Origin: Stratiolaelaps scimitus | Lineage: Eukaryota; Arthropoda; Arachnida; Mesostigmata; Laelapidae | Length of the DNA: 64,000 nt | Direction of reading: 5' to 3' | Assembly: GCA_019614645.1 (NCBI GenBank) | Contig: JABWDB010000066.1 | Location: 62,001-126,000, forward strand | Shown here: positions 21,960-34,900 of the stretch, one piece after another | Layout: each line of letters begins with the position of its first letter | Position numbering within the stretch: the stretch's first letter is position 1 | Translations under genes and position numbers: made by a program | Notes under the pieces: model-generated | Told to the model about the DNA's origin: nothing | The model's input: only the letters and a program-made list of their open reading frames with translations | Database searches by the model: none

Positions 21960-22392
21960 ACACTAGGTAATCTATAGCCATATACACCGAGGTCAGCATG
22001 AGACGGCACGGTGATTGACTTTCCAGCACCCTCTTATGTCAGCCACTGTGCAACCACCCCCGGTTACGCGGTAGCGCATGCGGAGCGGGCCAAGCTACGG
22101 AAGTACTCCGCACTCCACGCAACCCACCCCTTTTCTCCCCTTGCTTTTGAAACCATAGGCGGGCACGGTCCCTCACTGCGAATTTCCTCGAAGGGGTCTA
22201 CCATAGGCAGATCAGCGCCACCGGAAACCTGCGCGCGCAGAATTCTTTCTTCTGCAACGCCTCTCTCTTTCTATGCGGGGAGGCAATGCCATCGCCTCCC
22301 TCGGGACCAGATGGCCTCGGCTTGACACCCTGTCCTCAACTGTCTATTTAATTATTGTATATCGCCATTATAATAATAATAATAATAATTAA
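21960..22392 (+). mobile_element. 5'-truncated LINE 3' end with (TAA)n tail
   Basis: This is a GC-rich block that contrasts with its flanks. Plus-strand frames contain HAERAKLRKYSAL and PFSPLAFETIG, then, after a frame shift, LLQRLSLSMRGGNAIASL. These match the conserved C-terminus of many arthropod LINE ORF2 proteins (E..K..KY..L...F.P...ETLG; FQRLS.AIQRGNA). The block ends with a (TAA)n tract at about 22372-22390, the tail type of I/LOA/RTE-like LINEs. Confidence 0.65.
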
Positions 22393-22559
22393 GGCTCTAT
22401 TTCAAAAGTCGGTTTAACAATATGTGAGTTGGCTGCCATGTGTTTGCCAAGAAGAAGAAGAAGTCATATGTTGTGAAAGAGCTGCCCCTCACGTAGGGCT
22501 CGAGACACTCTCCAAGGAAATAAGTCATTTACACAAATTGTTTCTTAGCTATGAATTTA

Positions 22560-22790
22560 GGTAAGACATTTATACCAGCTCTGGTAGCCGTCACTCTGGC
22601 GTGATATTCACTTCGTCCCTCGTACATCGACATTTAAAAGCGACGCGTTTCCCAAATTTATCCCCCACTTTTTGCAGCCTCTCTTTGTCCAGTTTTAATC
22701 CTGGGTACCATACTGGCGCTGCATACGCCATAATGGGTTCAACATAAATCTTAAAATGTTTAACAAATAGGGCCGGGTCGTTCACTACGA
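22560..22790 (-). mobile_element. LINE RT C-terminal fragment
   Basis: The minus-strand frame reads LFVKHFKIYVEPIMAYAAPV followed by a W and later a basic KRVAFKCR segment. This matches the thumb region of CR1/jockey-type reverse transcriptases (Y..YV.PI.EY.SPVW). It is a short isolated fragment. Confidence 0.6.
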
Positions 22791-23181
22791 AAGAACGTAA
22801 CTAATCAATTATGTCTAACTAATTGAAAATACCTAACCTATATGAGATGTATATAGCCATTAGTATGAATTTTTATTAGTCCATTTGTATAGCTATATTT
22901 GCGGTGTCCCGCCAATGCGCCCACCCATCTCGTCTCTCCGACGTTTAGGAAATGTGTCGGACTACTCCGGGCTGGTCCATCAAGGCATTCGATTTCACAT
23001 TAAGAGGCGCACAGTGTTTTGCAGCGCTATTTGTTTTTGAGCCATTCGTCGTAAAAAAAATTGATTCAATACAAGAAAGTTTTCTTAAATGTTTGGTAAC
23101 GTTGTGACGGGACGAGCCAACGCGGGAGCTTCGCAAGCAATGTTTGTTAAAAGCTAGTTTTTTTTAAGCACAATCTTAAAA

Positions 23182-26100
23182 ATGATCCGCAATTATTGTA
23201 ACAGCATTTTTTCCCTTAAATACCAGCATTTCGATTTGCGACGGCTTGCTAAGCGGACTTATGTAGTTGCTCGAGCGCAAGGGTTGGCTGGAAGTGGTGC
23301 ACTAACAACTGCAAGACTACATGTAGGCCCAACTGGCATTAATGGGGTAGGTAGTGGTGGTGCCATAGATCACGCGATCCTTCGGAAGCCAGCCCCCCTC
23401 AGTAAAATCGAGTTGAATAGGTTGATATCGGCAAGACAAAAAATCTGGAACCGTAATGGTACTGTTAAGCATGTTGCGGATAGCGCGCTACTAGATGTTT
23501 CGAAAATTGAAACTATAGTTTCGTCGTATCCAGCCGTTTTTCTCCTATCGGATGAACATTTTTTGGAGATAACTGTGAACAGCCTCAAACGGCCGGAGGA
23601 TGAGCTCGCGGTCACACCATGGCGCTGGGAGAAATTAGAGCAGAATCTTCAACTGGTTGGCTCTTACGGCGTCGAAATTCATCGATTACGATTAGCCAAT
23701 TGGATTTGGAAGCAGGAGTTTTCTACGCTTGAGGAACGTCTCGGTATTAATACAATTCCCGAGATGAAGGCATTTCTCTGCACCCAGGACGAAGGATTCT
23801 TCAGAAATATTACCATGAGATACACCGATGACGAGCTGACAGCCAAGTTCCGGGACTTCGTTAAAGTTCTGCACGAGTTAGTTGATTGGACGGATACGTA
23901 CGAGCTATTGCACTATTTTCAACGAAAGGCGACCATGTGTGCCCTGCCAATTGAACGTGTTCGTGACGTAATTTGCCTGCTGCTCGATGCAGGCGTCAGC
24001 AAGGTAGACATTTGTAACGATCTGTGGATAGTTCAGCATAACATGAATGTGATGAAGCAACGCGTTGAATACGCTCGCAAACTTGGGGTTCCCATCACAA
24101 GACCTTGGATGCTCCGTTGTGCCGAGTACGTATTCGCGCAGTATTTGCGTCATCAGCTCACGGAGATTCAGCACCTGAAGCCGTACGATACCAAAGAAGA
24201 CTTCCTCCAATGGAAACTCTCGTGCACAAATGAGGATATCCAGCAAATGAAGAAAAGATGCCCAAAGATAATTTCTGTAAACGCGAAGAAGCTATCGGAT
24301 TCCATCGGTTACCTCCTCGCGCAGGGCTATCAATCAGTTGAGGTATATATAACATATATATTATATATAGTACTAGTATACATACGAAGTGAACGACTGA
24401 AGTCACTCTGTGGTGGACGTCAACAAAAAATTGTCTCAATAGTTGACCATAACAAGTGTAGTAGTTTTTCTAATCTTCGTGAGTAGGTATTTCACCAAGA
24501 GAACTTGAGTATTGTAAAAATTGCAGTTCCTTTATGAAACTTGTTATGTTATTAATATTGGTTTCTCTGCGTATCTCCCTTAGAATCAGTGCTTGTCATA
24601 TCTCAATACTATATATTTATATATAGAACAGATAACAGATATAACACCGGCCTTTCTAAGATACATTTAATACATAGCGTTTGTTGGTATGGGGATCTAC
24701 TCGGAGTCTGGAGGGAGGACTTCTGTCACGCACCATATGTGAGCGTGAGTTAAGTGGACTTCGGTCTGGGATAAATGCAACAGCTCGCGGGTTAGGACTA
24801 TTTTCATTACGGGGTGTATTTAACAATCTCGAGTGGTAATTAACAATCTACAGCTGGTGTAGGTTCTATCGGAATATCAAACATGTCGAACGGGATGCTT
24901 GATTTAGGTATGGTAGCACTTGTCAACTGGCCTGCGTGCCGAATCCTGATCTTCATTTCAACTTGTGTTTTGTACATTACCAAACCTTTTTAAAGCAGCG
25001 ATGGTCTCTGTCGTCCATCGCTGATTGTTAAATGTTCGGCAGTTCTGGACATAAACTTTTTCTTGTACTTGCAACCTTTGTTTACGAGCATCGTGGTGTT
25101 GTCCCATTTGGACATCGCGACCAAACAGGAGCTCCGCAGGAGATTTACAACCCGGTGTTGTTGTACAGGGTATGGTTCTGTATGCCATCAGGAATGTTTG
25201 GATTGCTGATGAGGTGTCCTCTTCCTTTGTAAGCCTAAGTATTCCCCGTTCAAGTGTCCACAAATATTTTGACTTGGCCATAACTCTATGGGTGAAAAGG
25301 GGCAGACCGTATATGCTGTATTTCTCTCTGTAAACAGAAATCCTTAAATACGTTCGAAGTAAATTGCGTACCATTATCAGATACCAGATACCAATATCGG
25401 GATTTCCATGCCTTGCAAATATAGTTCTAAGTTCTGTGGTCGTGCACATCGAAGTAATGGTCGTGAGTGATCCAACAAACTCAGGCCACATTGAAAAAGC
25501 GTCAATAACAGCCAGATAGAACAAGCAATTTTGTGGTTCAGCTAAATCAACATGTATTCCACTCCATGGTTGACTTGCTTTTGGCAAACTGCTCAGTGTT
25601 GGGTTTTTGCCACTTCGGCACAAAACAGACAACTTCTTACCACTTTTTGAAAGTCCCTTTCATTCGCAGGCCAACACATAAGAACAGGCCAATTGTTTCA
25701 TTCTTATAATTCTAGGATGATCTATATAAAACACCTTTAGAAGCTAAGGACGACGTACATTAGGCATGACAATGTTGGCTCATACGAAAAGGCAAACTCT
25801 TTGCCAAAAATGCCAAAAAGTTTCAGTTTTTGGGATTTTTGATGGCCAATTATTTGTTCTGATGTACTGTATAACCTCTGGTATGGATTTGTCATATCTC
25901 GTGGTATCACGTATCGGATCTAGGGTCACGGGCCAAGTTGATATGTCATTGATCAAGACTCCATCTATTTCGGTATTTATTGTTGCATCTTACCGTATCT
26001 TCCGTATCTGAATACGTTGCACGTTTGGCTCTTAGTCTCGATAAAGCATCTGCTTGTCCAGATTCAGTAGTTTTTCGATATTCCATTTTAAAATCGTATG

Positions 26101-27722
26101 CAGGAAGAATGTCAGCCCATCTCTCTAGGCGATTCGCCGCATGAACCGGCGGGCCATATTTCCAGCCGACAAGATATCGGTGAAATTTATAACAGCGAAC
26201 ACAATTGCCAACGCCTCCTTTTCAATGTTCTCGTTCCATGTCATCTGCAAGACGATGCAGTATAACTGTACCAATGCTATACTTACTTGCATTTGCCGCC
26301 ACAATGATTGAAAGGGTTGGTTCAAAATGTGTCAACAAAAGATCTGAAGTTAAAATCTCGTTCTTATTTTTGAAGCTATTCGCACACTGGTCAGTCCATA
26401 CGAACTGGGCATTTTTTTAAAAGAGCTGTCAGAGCGGCGCTCGAAGTTTGCGCATGTCGGGAATGAATGTTTGAGGACTCAATAAACCTTCACCCCAAAA
26501 CAGTGATGATGCTGTTCACCATCCCACTGTTATACATACCTACTTACTTAGACTTCATAAAGCAAAAGCCTATTTTTATCCTTGCCGACGTAGTAGGATA
26601 TGTATCCGCCTTCGAGGGCTAAAAGTCGCTCAGTACGAATCGATTCGAGTCTGTAAATGGTGTTTTTCGCTTCCAGTTAGATGAAGCCCAACTCAGGTGG
26701 CTCTGTGTGAGAACAACAACCTCATCTCATTCAATGTGCAAATATAACATGGGCGAAGAGAAGTATCACAGCCCAGACGCAGTTCATTCTAAATCAGACG
26801 AAATTGATTTCCACTCCTGCAGAACAACTTAGACTCGGCTTCCTTCCACTGAAACTTCAAAGCTACGTCGAACATTGCGTAATCGAAAAAAGACAACTCG
26901 CATGAATGGTACTGGTACCACGTTTTGCTGTATACGAAATGGAAATGCTCTAGCTTATGTCCCTATCTAAAGCACAGATTACCGCAAAACCGTAATTACC
27001 CTAGGACGCAAACTAATCGTTTATGATTAAAAAACACTTGAAAGCAATGTATGACATTTTACAAAATGATTAAAAACAATTTCGATACTAACTGTATTTC
27101 AAATGATGAAGTTTAATACATACTTACTTCGAAATAATTGAGGACAAAGTTACGTTCTCACAACTCTGCGATAAATCAATTTAATGTAGGCGAAAGCCCA
27201 CGACTTAAATCGGGTTCGTGATTTTTTAAATTTTTTTATTTATATATATATATATATTGTAGGCTCATAATATAACGTTGGATGCGACATACCAACCCCA
27301 TAATAGTTCTTTTATATATATATATATATAGGTAGGCGATTAACCGTTCATCAGCAAATTCAACCAAAACTCAAGAGTTCTTGTTGTAATCAAAGTGCAT
27401 ATTTCACACTAAAGACAAAGCAACAAGTAAGATAACGTTGCTGGACAGACTTCAGATGAGTATAAATATACGAATGTGAAGTACTGTAAGTATATGTTCA
27501 ACATACACAAATGCCTAACCAGCTTTCGTTTTTGTTTCACAGATACAAGTTTGCCCTCGAGTCCTATTATTGAGTCTCAGCCAGCGTGTCAAATTCCGAA
27601 TTGAAGCGTTTAAGCGGGTCTCTTATGGTACGCGTATGCCACGGCTGAACCAATTGTTGGGCACCGATGAGGACTTTAATAAGATCCTTAATCGGTTAGA
27701 GAAAAAGATCAGATCAAAATGA
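23182..27722 (+). CDS. Mitochondrial transcription termination factor family protein (mTERF)
   Basis: Two exons join in phase 0: 23182-24342 and 27543-27722. The donor is GAG|GTATAT and the acceptor TTTCACAG|ATA. They give 446 residues ending TGA. The N-terminal 40 residues are Arg-rich with few acids (LRRLAKRTY), as in a mitochondrial targeting peptide. The remainder is helical with recurring mTERF motifs: helix pairs separated by proline turns ([40 protein letters not shown]), and the final exon begins [20 protein letters not shown], the typical C-terminal mTERF repeat. Length and layout resemble insect mTTF/mTerf5. The family binds mitochondrial DNA and ends or tunes transcription; which paralogue this is cannot be decided by eye. 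The 3.2-kb intron contains an antisense gypsy relic. Confidence 0.88.
24650..26530 (-). mobile_element. Ty3/gypsy LTR retrotransposon relic (RT end, RNase H, integrase) inside the mTERF intron
   Basis: Minus-strand translation gives, from about 26500 downward, the RT-connection/RNase H region ([42 protein letters not shown]; then [10 protein letters not shown] with an ADALSRL-like end). Nearer 25.6 kb it gives integrase: [12 protein letters not shown] with the first catalytic Asp, [20 protein letters not shown] with the SP.ELL.GR motif, and a C-terminal VQEKVYVQN segment. The second integrase Asp region and several joints are shifted or stopped, so the copy is inactive. LTR boundaries are not resolved; 24650 is an estimate. 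Orientation is opposite to mTERF. Confidence 0.85.
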
Positions 27723-27981
27723 AGATTACATCCCGGGTTGGACCGAATCCCAGAGCAAAGAGCCGAAACTCATCTGTATCGTTGTGCCGCTATATATTAT
27801 TGATTAAGCTAAAATTTAGTTGGTACGAAGGCATCGGGTTCCAGTTCAATCAGTATGTTGGAGATGTCGACTTATCAAATAGTGTGGTGACAGTGTCGCT
27901 ACTTAATGATCACTGTCAGAAGACCTTTGGTGGCTATGTACAATGTGTAGTGTAAGATAGGCTTCAAGAATGTCTATATTT

Positions 27982-27987
27982 AATAAA
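27982..27987 (+). terminator. Polyadenylation signal of the mTERF gene
   Basis: AATAAA lies 260 bases downstream of the mTERF stop and is the first canonical hexamer on that strand. Confidence 0.55.
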
Positions 27988-29460
27988 AATCTTTCTACTA
28001 ATAACGTTATGCGAAGTGTGGGGTAGTGTTATCGTCCCTTATCATTAGCTGTACAATGAGCTAGAACTATATCCGAAATATATATTACAGACAATTTGGT
28101 TTACCCGGTTCGTACTGCCCAGTCAGGACACTATCAGGAAGATTGGCTTCTCGGTGGCTCTGACCCGATAAAACCCTATTCGAGATCAACTTCTGAATGG
28201 AAAAATTTTATCTCAAAATGGCAAAAATGTGTCCACTTTGTATTTCACCCAGTTTGAGTTCGATGTTCTCACGTCGACCGAGGTGGTTATCTAGATGTTC
28301 AACCTAGAAAAGTGTGTAAGACCAACTGCATGATCATCTGGCTAGCAGTCTCTATTGAAATCTTCGGTCAGGCTCCGGTATGGCTAATTCAGACGAAGGT
28401 GAGTTTCGAGTGGAGTTTAACACGAATGACTGATATATCAACACTTATGTTCAGCTGCGGGATCAGCCCGAACTTCATTTACAGGACAAACTTACCGGCG
28501 CACAACAGAACGAAGTGAAATTTCAGTTAATCGTCGTTGGCATAACAGCTGAAGTTGCGCAGGGATAATACTTAGTAATAATAATAATAATAATAAAAAC
28601 GAGAATTTGGGCCATGCCAATAGCAACCGTCTACTCAAGGACGGGCTGTGAACTTATACGTATGCGCTGTATAGCATTGCACTGTTCTACTTCCCTAATC
28701 TTTTAATTGCACCTTCATTAGCACATATGAAATACATACGTTAGCCAAATTCAACACTAAATTGAGCAACGGAATTGACGACGAGCCCCTTCAACATTAG
28801 TTTCTGATTGACCATTTCAAGCATTAGCCTACAGAACTGAAAATTTGTATTGGATTCTACCTTTTGGTTGCCCGGCGTTTTCTGCGTCCACCCTGCACCG
28901 TCAATACAGAGCGACTTGCACCTGTCAAACACGATCACTTTTCGTTACCACCATTAAGTGATAGGCAGCTCGCTATGGGTTATGCTGAGAGGTGATAGTA
29001 AAGACATGACGTTCTTCTGTTAATTAGCATACCTGCAATTTGGGGAAATCCATCAAACGTCGATTTCCTATCGTTGAGGATCGGCGCACACTGACTACAC
29101 TGACTATACCGTGGCAACTGAAGTTGGTGGGCGTTTGAATAAAGTGGAACGAATTCGACGCTTGCCACAAGTCAGCCCAGGTCTCAACGCTCGTTCACCT
29201 GGCGGTTTGGTTTAGATAGCAACTGCTTTATTGCTCTCCCCCCCTTCAGAGGCGTACTGAGAAGATTGCGTCACGTTCGACGGCTGCCAGGAGGGTAAGC
29301 CAATCATAGCAGGAACCACCCATGCCATCGGATGCTTGCTACTGGACTTGATGAACTTCTACAGTTACGCGACAGTTATCCATTGAGCTGTCGTCGAACA
29401 ACGAGAGAAAATCACTCCTTCCATCAAACCCGAACGCGAACACGACGGCAACACACGCAC

Positions 29461-29462
<2 letters not shown>

Positions 29463-29535
<73 letters not shown>

Positions 29536-29560
29536 TATATATATATATATATATATTCGG
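29463..29560. repeat. Compound (AT)n microsatellite
   Basis: Nearly 100 bases of AT alternation with two phase slips (AATA near 29501 and ATGGTA near 29534). It is a low-complexity, fast-mutating tract. Confidence 0.95.
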
Positions 29561-30432
29561 CAGTGAAGAAATCGCCCCGGGTGTTGTCTGGATATCATGC
29601 GAACAGTTCTGTTGGTAGTAAAAAAAGAAAGAGTAAAATTAGTCGCCGGATTCGTTACCATCTTACCTTTATGTAGAACGAAATCAAACACGTTGCAGCA
29701 GACCTTCCGTTTCTTAATGAGCGGACCCCTTTAGATGTTTGTCTTGTGATGTTTGGCTGTAGACTTGACGTATTGAACTTTTCAAGTCGATATTGTCGTT
29801 CGTATGAGGGTGTTTCGTATTGAAGTGTCATGAGAACCAATATATATATATATATATATATTCTTTTTTTCTCTCTTTTGCTAGACTTCAAAGCGCTTAC
29901 ATTTAGTCTTTCTGGATGCAAAATATCTATCAATGGTCTCGAAAATCGCGCTGACGGTTTCAATGATTTTTTCCTTTGGAAGTTTCATAATTATAAAACG
30001 TATCGTCGGAAACTGGTCTCATGGTCTTGAATATTGTTTATGTGCACGCTTGGCCTGACGAGAAAATACTACGGTTAAAATCACACGTCTGGAAAAAATC
30101 AGGTGAACGTATATTAAAGAAGAATAGGGCTTTGAGTCGTTAATTCGACTACGGTGAACAAGTTTTAATTTTCTTGGCTTATACAACGGATGCAAAATTG
30201 GATACCTGGAAGAAACTGGGATTTTTTTTTGTTCTACCTTAGGTTCGATGAAAGTTCTAATAATAATAGATTTTAATGGATATTAATTTTAAATAATTTC
30301 TGTAATAATTATATTTTTTTTCAGCGGGTACAATTGTCTCCCACTTCTAGTATTAACAAATTAATGGTAATTTTCCATACATTTTTTTAATTGATGATAA
30401 CGTACATGACGGACCTGACTACATTCTGCGGA

Positions 30433-30511
30433 AATGGTGTGAGGTGAATTTGGGCACATTCGGAAATTACGTGTAGTTTTCCGTATGTGGCCAAATTTAC
30501 CTCACACCATT
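30433..30511. repeat. Inverted repeat with about 35-bp arms and 10-bp loop
   Basis: The left arm starts AATGGTGTGAGGTGAATTTG (30433-30466) and the right arm ends CCAAATTTACCTCACACCAT(T) (30477-30511). The arms pair with about four mismatches. A transcript would fold into one long hairpin. There is no poly(A) and no obvious flanking duplication. Confidence 0.85.
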
Positions 30512-30779
30512 CACCTCGTTGAGATCACTGCGTTAGCTAGAGTGGGGTAATTGCAACTGGTTAACGGTTGCAAGGTGGCTAATTCATAGCAGTGTCACGA
30601 CGCGATAGTCGACGTAAGACAGTGGAATAACTGTTGCGAAGGGGATGACTGAACTATGGTACTGAGGTAAATTAATTAGGGTAATTAGGTAACTGCACGT
30701 GGGCTAAGACATAGCGCGAACAATACACTCTTTTTGTTTTTCTTTACGAGGAAAGACGGAATACCTTCCCCGCTTTCCC

Positions 30780-31900
30780 CACGCCTTCCAAGTGGGAGGG
30801 AGCCCCCTGGAAAACCACCGCAATCCGGCATCATACCCTCACGGAGGCCCTGAAGAATTCCTGTCTCTGCCCCTATCGTTTGACACCCTTAGAGGTCGTC
30901 ACTCCCTTTTGCTCCGCTGCTCTAGTTCTCGCTTGTCTTTCAGCAGCGCCTCGGTGTATCTTCGGATGTTCGCCCAACCCTCTTTGTCTCTCATCATCAT
31001 GGCGGCCATATCCTCGCACGAAATCGGGAGGGGCTGGGCGACTCTGGCCGCGAGGTCTCGCCGGTGGTTTTCGAGACGAAGGCATGCCTCGGAGGTGTGC
31101 CGCGCCGTATCATCTACCCCCAAAGTGCAGAGCGTACACTTTGGGGAGGCCGCCTTGGCGATCTGGTGACGCTACTGCTGGAATTGTCCGCGGCCGGTGA
31201 GAAGTTGGGCCAGCGGGTAGGAGAGGGACCCGTGACAGGCCAGTAACCAGGCCAGGAGGTCCTCTGACGACTGTCGAGCATCCGGGCAATCGTCTTCTTC
31301 TTGGCTGTGTGCCCCAAAGGGGGGAAGGCATAGAGGGCAATGCTCTTCGCCACCTTGGCCAGCAGCCTTCTAATCTCATCCGTAGCTCTGTGCGTACGTG
31401 GGCAGATCCTTGCGAGGTCCGTGGCGACTCACTCTGCCTTCTCGGATGCGTAATTTGCATGCAGGGTCCCCGTGAGGCCGCTGTCGAGAATAACCCCCAA
31501 GTGCTTGGCCGTCTTCGTTGGCTTCGAACTATGGCCGGTTATGGTGAGCTTGATGCTCGGCTGACGTTTCCGTCCGTTGAGCACACCGCCTCAGTCTTGG
31601 CCGGCGCAAGTTCCAGTCCCTGGGGGCGGAGGCACGCCACGACGTTGGCTAGAAGGAGCCTATCATCACGTTCTCTGATTATGAGGGTCAGGTAGTCGGC
31701 ATATGCACAGGGGGTCACAGACGCGGGGTAGTTGAGCCGGAGGACGCAGTCGTATGCGATGTTCCAGAGCGTCGGTTCGAGAACCGAGCATTGAGGGACT
31801 CCCGCACAGACCTTGTACCTCCTGCCCGCGTACACCGCCCTGCGGTCTGAGAGGTAGGACGCTCCGGGGGTGGCCCATCGCCGCAGCGGATAGATCCCGG
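30780..31900 (-). mobile_element. R1/LOA-type non-LTR retrotransposon relic, RT palm to C-terminal zinc knuckle
   Basis: This GC-rich block is read on the minus strand. Near 31.8 kb it shows the RT motif GVPQCSVLEPTLWNIAYD (normally GVPQGSVLGP) and CAYADYLTLIIRERDD (normally YADDL). The frame breaks toward 31.1 kb. It then ends with a CCHC-like knuckle, CTLC..(V)DDTARHTSEAC, the hallmark of the R1/LOA clade C-terminus, followed by a charged tail to about 30880. Both catalytic motifs carry damaging changes (second Asp of YADD replaced by Tyr), so the copy cannot be active. Confidence 0.8.
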
Positions 31901-31929
31901 GAGGCTTCAGAGCGAAATAGCTCGCCGGG

Positions 31930-34900
31930 TGAAAACTCTACCCGATGAACAATGGATTACTGAAAGTATGGATTTTCCCTACCGACTTTTTTTCGAAGTA
32001 ATACCATCTATTATAAATGAGTGCTGAGATATGCTTGATAGGAGCAGGGCGGCTGGGAACATCTCCATACAGGCATCAAAAAGTACTTGAACTTGAGTGT
32101 CCATAGCCATAGTTAAAAATAGGTCAATGTGTACCCGTGTTGGGAGGTCCTTATCACACAGGTAATTTGGCTTAAGGCATATGTATATATACATATATAT
32201 ATACTGGTCTCTGTCATCGAATCTAATGGGGTTCGAGGCCCATAACGCCTGCCGGTTCCGAGAGCAATTTTAGAAAATGAACAAATAAATGAAGAGTGGC
32301 CAAGCCGACCTAAGTCTGCTTCACTTGGTTTGAAGACATTGGCTTTTTTTATGTAGAGAATCAATATTGGCTTCCATAAGTTTTCCTAAGGTAAAACTAC
32401 TACAGTACCGCGGGCGGCTCATTTCATAAAAACTCTCGGCACTGTAGTTACTCTGATAGCAGCACTGTTTAAAATTGAATGATGACAGTTCGCACGGGAC
32501 GTTATGGAGTCATCAATCCGGTTTGTCCTGGACCATATGGACCTTCATTCGTTGGCAAGGCAAGCGATCAGCCTGACTCGTCTGATTAGCTGTGCAGATG
32601 AATACAAATAACCAGAGCCTAAGTTCAAGTTCCGCAACATTTTATTTTAATACGTGAGAAAGTAGATACGTTAGATTCTTAGGTAAAAAAAAGTCAATAT
32701 GATATATTCTTATTTATGATGATAATTTTAATGAATTGTATACTGCTTTATTACGAGGAAGGCCTAGAACAATAATCAAGGCAATTTAGCTCGCTGATTA
32801 ATGCAGAAACCGTCTCTTCAGCATTCAATAGAGATTCACTCTCGGAGGTTCGATTATCTGTGATGCTCGCACGTCAGTGTATCAATTGGGGTAATTGGCC
32901 GATACAATTCACATGCGATATGGCTTTGCCTGACTCACCAACATCAACACTTCTTCTTGCCGTTAAGCCACATTCAACGCTAGTGGAACAAAAACATCCC
33001 TCGTCGGGTTGAAGTCGGGTGTCCAAAGTCAGTTGAACCGAACTCTTCTTGCTCATTATCTTCGGGAAAGGTAGCCAAAGCTCATTCACGCAACTTTACT
33101 ACTTCCCAGTCAGCCGTGAGGGTTGGCAAGCAAGTGGGCGTCTTCGTGCGATAAGCAGATATGTAATGATTTTAAACGTTTAATAGATACGATAAGGATT
33201 TTCGTCCGACATCTGTTGGCAGACCGCAATCAAGGATTACCATGTGCAAACATAGACAATGAGTTGAAAAGAATAGATGAGTGAACACATTCTGAGCATG
33301 AGATCTGATCAAACACAAGATCAGATATAGGAGTTGCCGGAGTTTAGTGGACTTCCACAGCGTTCGCGCAGAAGCTGCTCCTGAACTTACGACTGTTTGC
33401 AACGTAACTACACCTTGTTCAGCTGCACAAGCCCTATAATTAATCCTATCGAATTTTATAATGGGTGTTGCGTACACTATCGAGTAGAAAAAGATGTAGC
33501 AGGGCTCAAAAAGTCGTTAGGAGAATAGCTGTATAACACACAAGACATTTTTAACTTCGACGGTTATCGACGGATCGTTTGTAGATGTCCAGCTATACGA
33601 CATCTCTCTCAAAGATGTACAATAAGTATTGTTTGTGTGTTTAGCATAAATGTATACCATCTGACATGTATTTCTGTATAGTATGTGTAGAGATCTGGCA
33701 TCCATACAGACTTTGAAGAGGTACGTAGGTATTACCTAATGTGTTATGTATATTTTGAACTAGTTTCTATTTGACTTCATAATTTCCCTGCCAATCAACT
33801 TATTGGTATTAATGAATCGTACACTCAGTTACTGGATTCCGTAAGAAGTTTAGTAATTGCACAGAGTTCAAAACTATATACTCCACTCGTGTACTAAAAA
33901 CCCCTAGAGTTTACGAAGGCATCTCGAGAGTGAAATTCTAATGGCATTCGAATTAAATGAAAAGCGAGTTTTTGCTCAATAAAAGTTAGAGGGAATTGAC
34001 GATTATAAACACTTGTTGACTGAATGTTTATGTATTTATTAATTCATATACAATTCAACGATGTGCGCAGCATTCATAAATACTGAAGCTTCATAAAAGG
34101 CACAAAATTGGATTTGGGTTCGAATAATTTAATCATAAAATATATCACATGACAGTAGAGTAGTTAATTAAGGCCCTGAGAACGGAGAAGCGCAACTCGA
34201 CGATGGAAGTGTCCAAAACTCGAACATTAGCCGATTACGGTCTTCAATAGCTGCATGATAAGCTTTAAAAATCATGAACTTTGATTACTCTTGTACATAC
34301 AGCCAGCGCTCAATAACAGTTAGGTCTGCTGATGAATTAATGAGGTTTAAAGTTATAAGTGTTTTCTAATTACTTTTTTTCGGTGCACTAAATTAAAGAG
34401 TAATCCCGACTGATGCTTACGATTTATTGAAAATTGAGACGAGTCGAGCTTATTCAGTGGCTATAGTAACATGCCATGATAAATATAAAGAGACGCTTGC
34501 TCCCTAGTATTTCATGTTCTGATTGCACATCCGGTGTTATGTTTAATATTATATCAGATATGTACGAGCAATGTCAGCTTAAGTAACGACACCATACGTG
34601 CGTGCATGCTCGTCAATTCAGATGCTAAAGTATATTGGTCTCAATTGAAGTCAAAACCATGGTAAAGACAACTGGAATCCCGCCCGAGATTCGACTAAGA
34701 GCAATTGCCCTGAACGAAAGAGGCACAACGTTTCCAGAAGTGCAAAACAAAAAAGAGTAAATTTTCCGGGCTGACACCCGCAGCCAAAATTGAACGTCGA
34801 CAATACCCGACTACTTTTGGCATTGCTCGATAAGACGAAGGCGAAGAAATAGACGAACCAATCAACATCGATGAGAACAGCACGTGCATATATTGACTCA

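Larger units (their letters stand above)
27990..30780. other. Repeat-rich intergenic interval
   Basis: This contains a (TAA)n tract at about 28575-28597, a compound (AT)n array at 29463-29560, another at 29839-29862 and a long-arm inverted repeat at 30433-30511. On the minus strand an exon-like stretch ends at a good donor (ATTGCAG|GTATGC, near 29030). A possible small exon lies at about 28860-28920 between CAG and AAAG|GTAG. I cannot join these into a recognisable protein. Confidence 0.45.

Noticed and set aside
31979..32194. Minus-strand frame with MEMFPAA, reminiscent of a short Jagunal segment
   Set aside because: The match is seven residues only, with no neighbouring Jagunal transmembrane segments and no splice sites in register.
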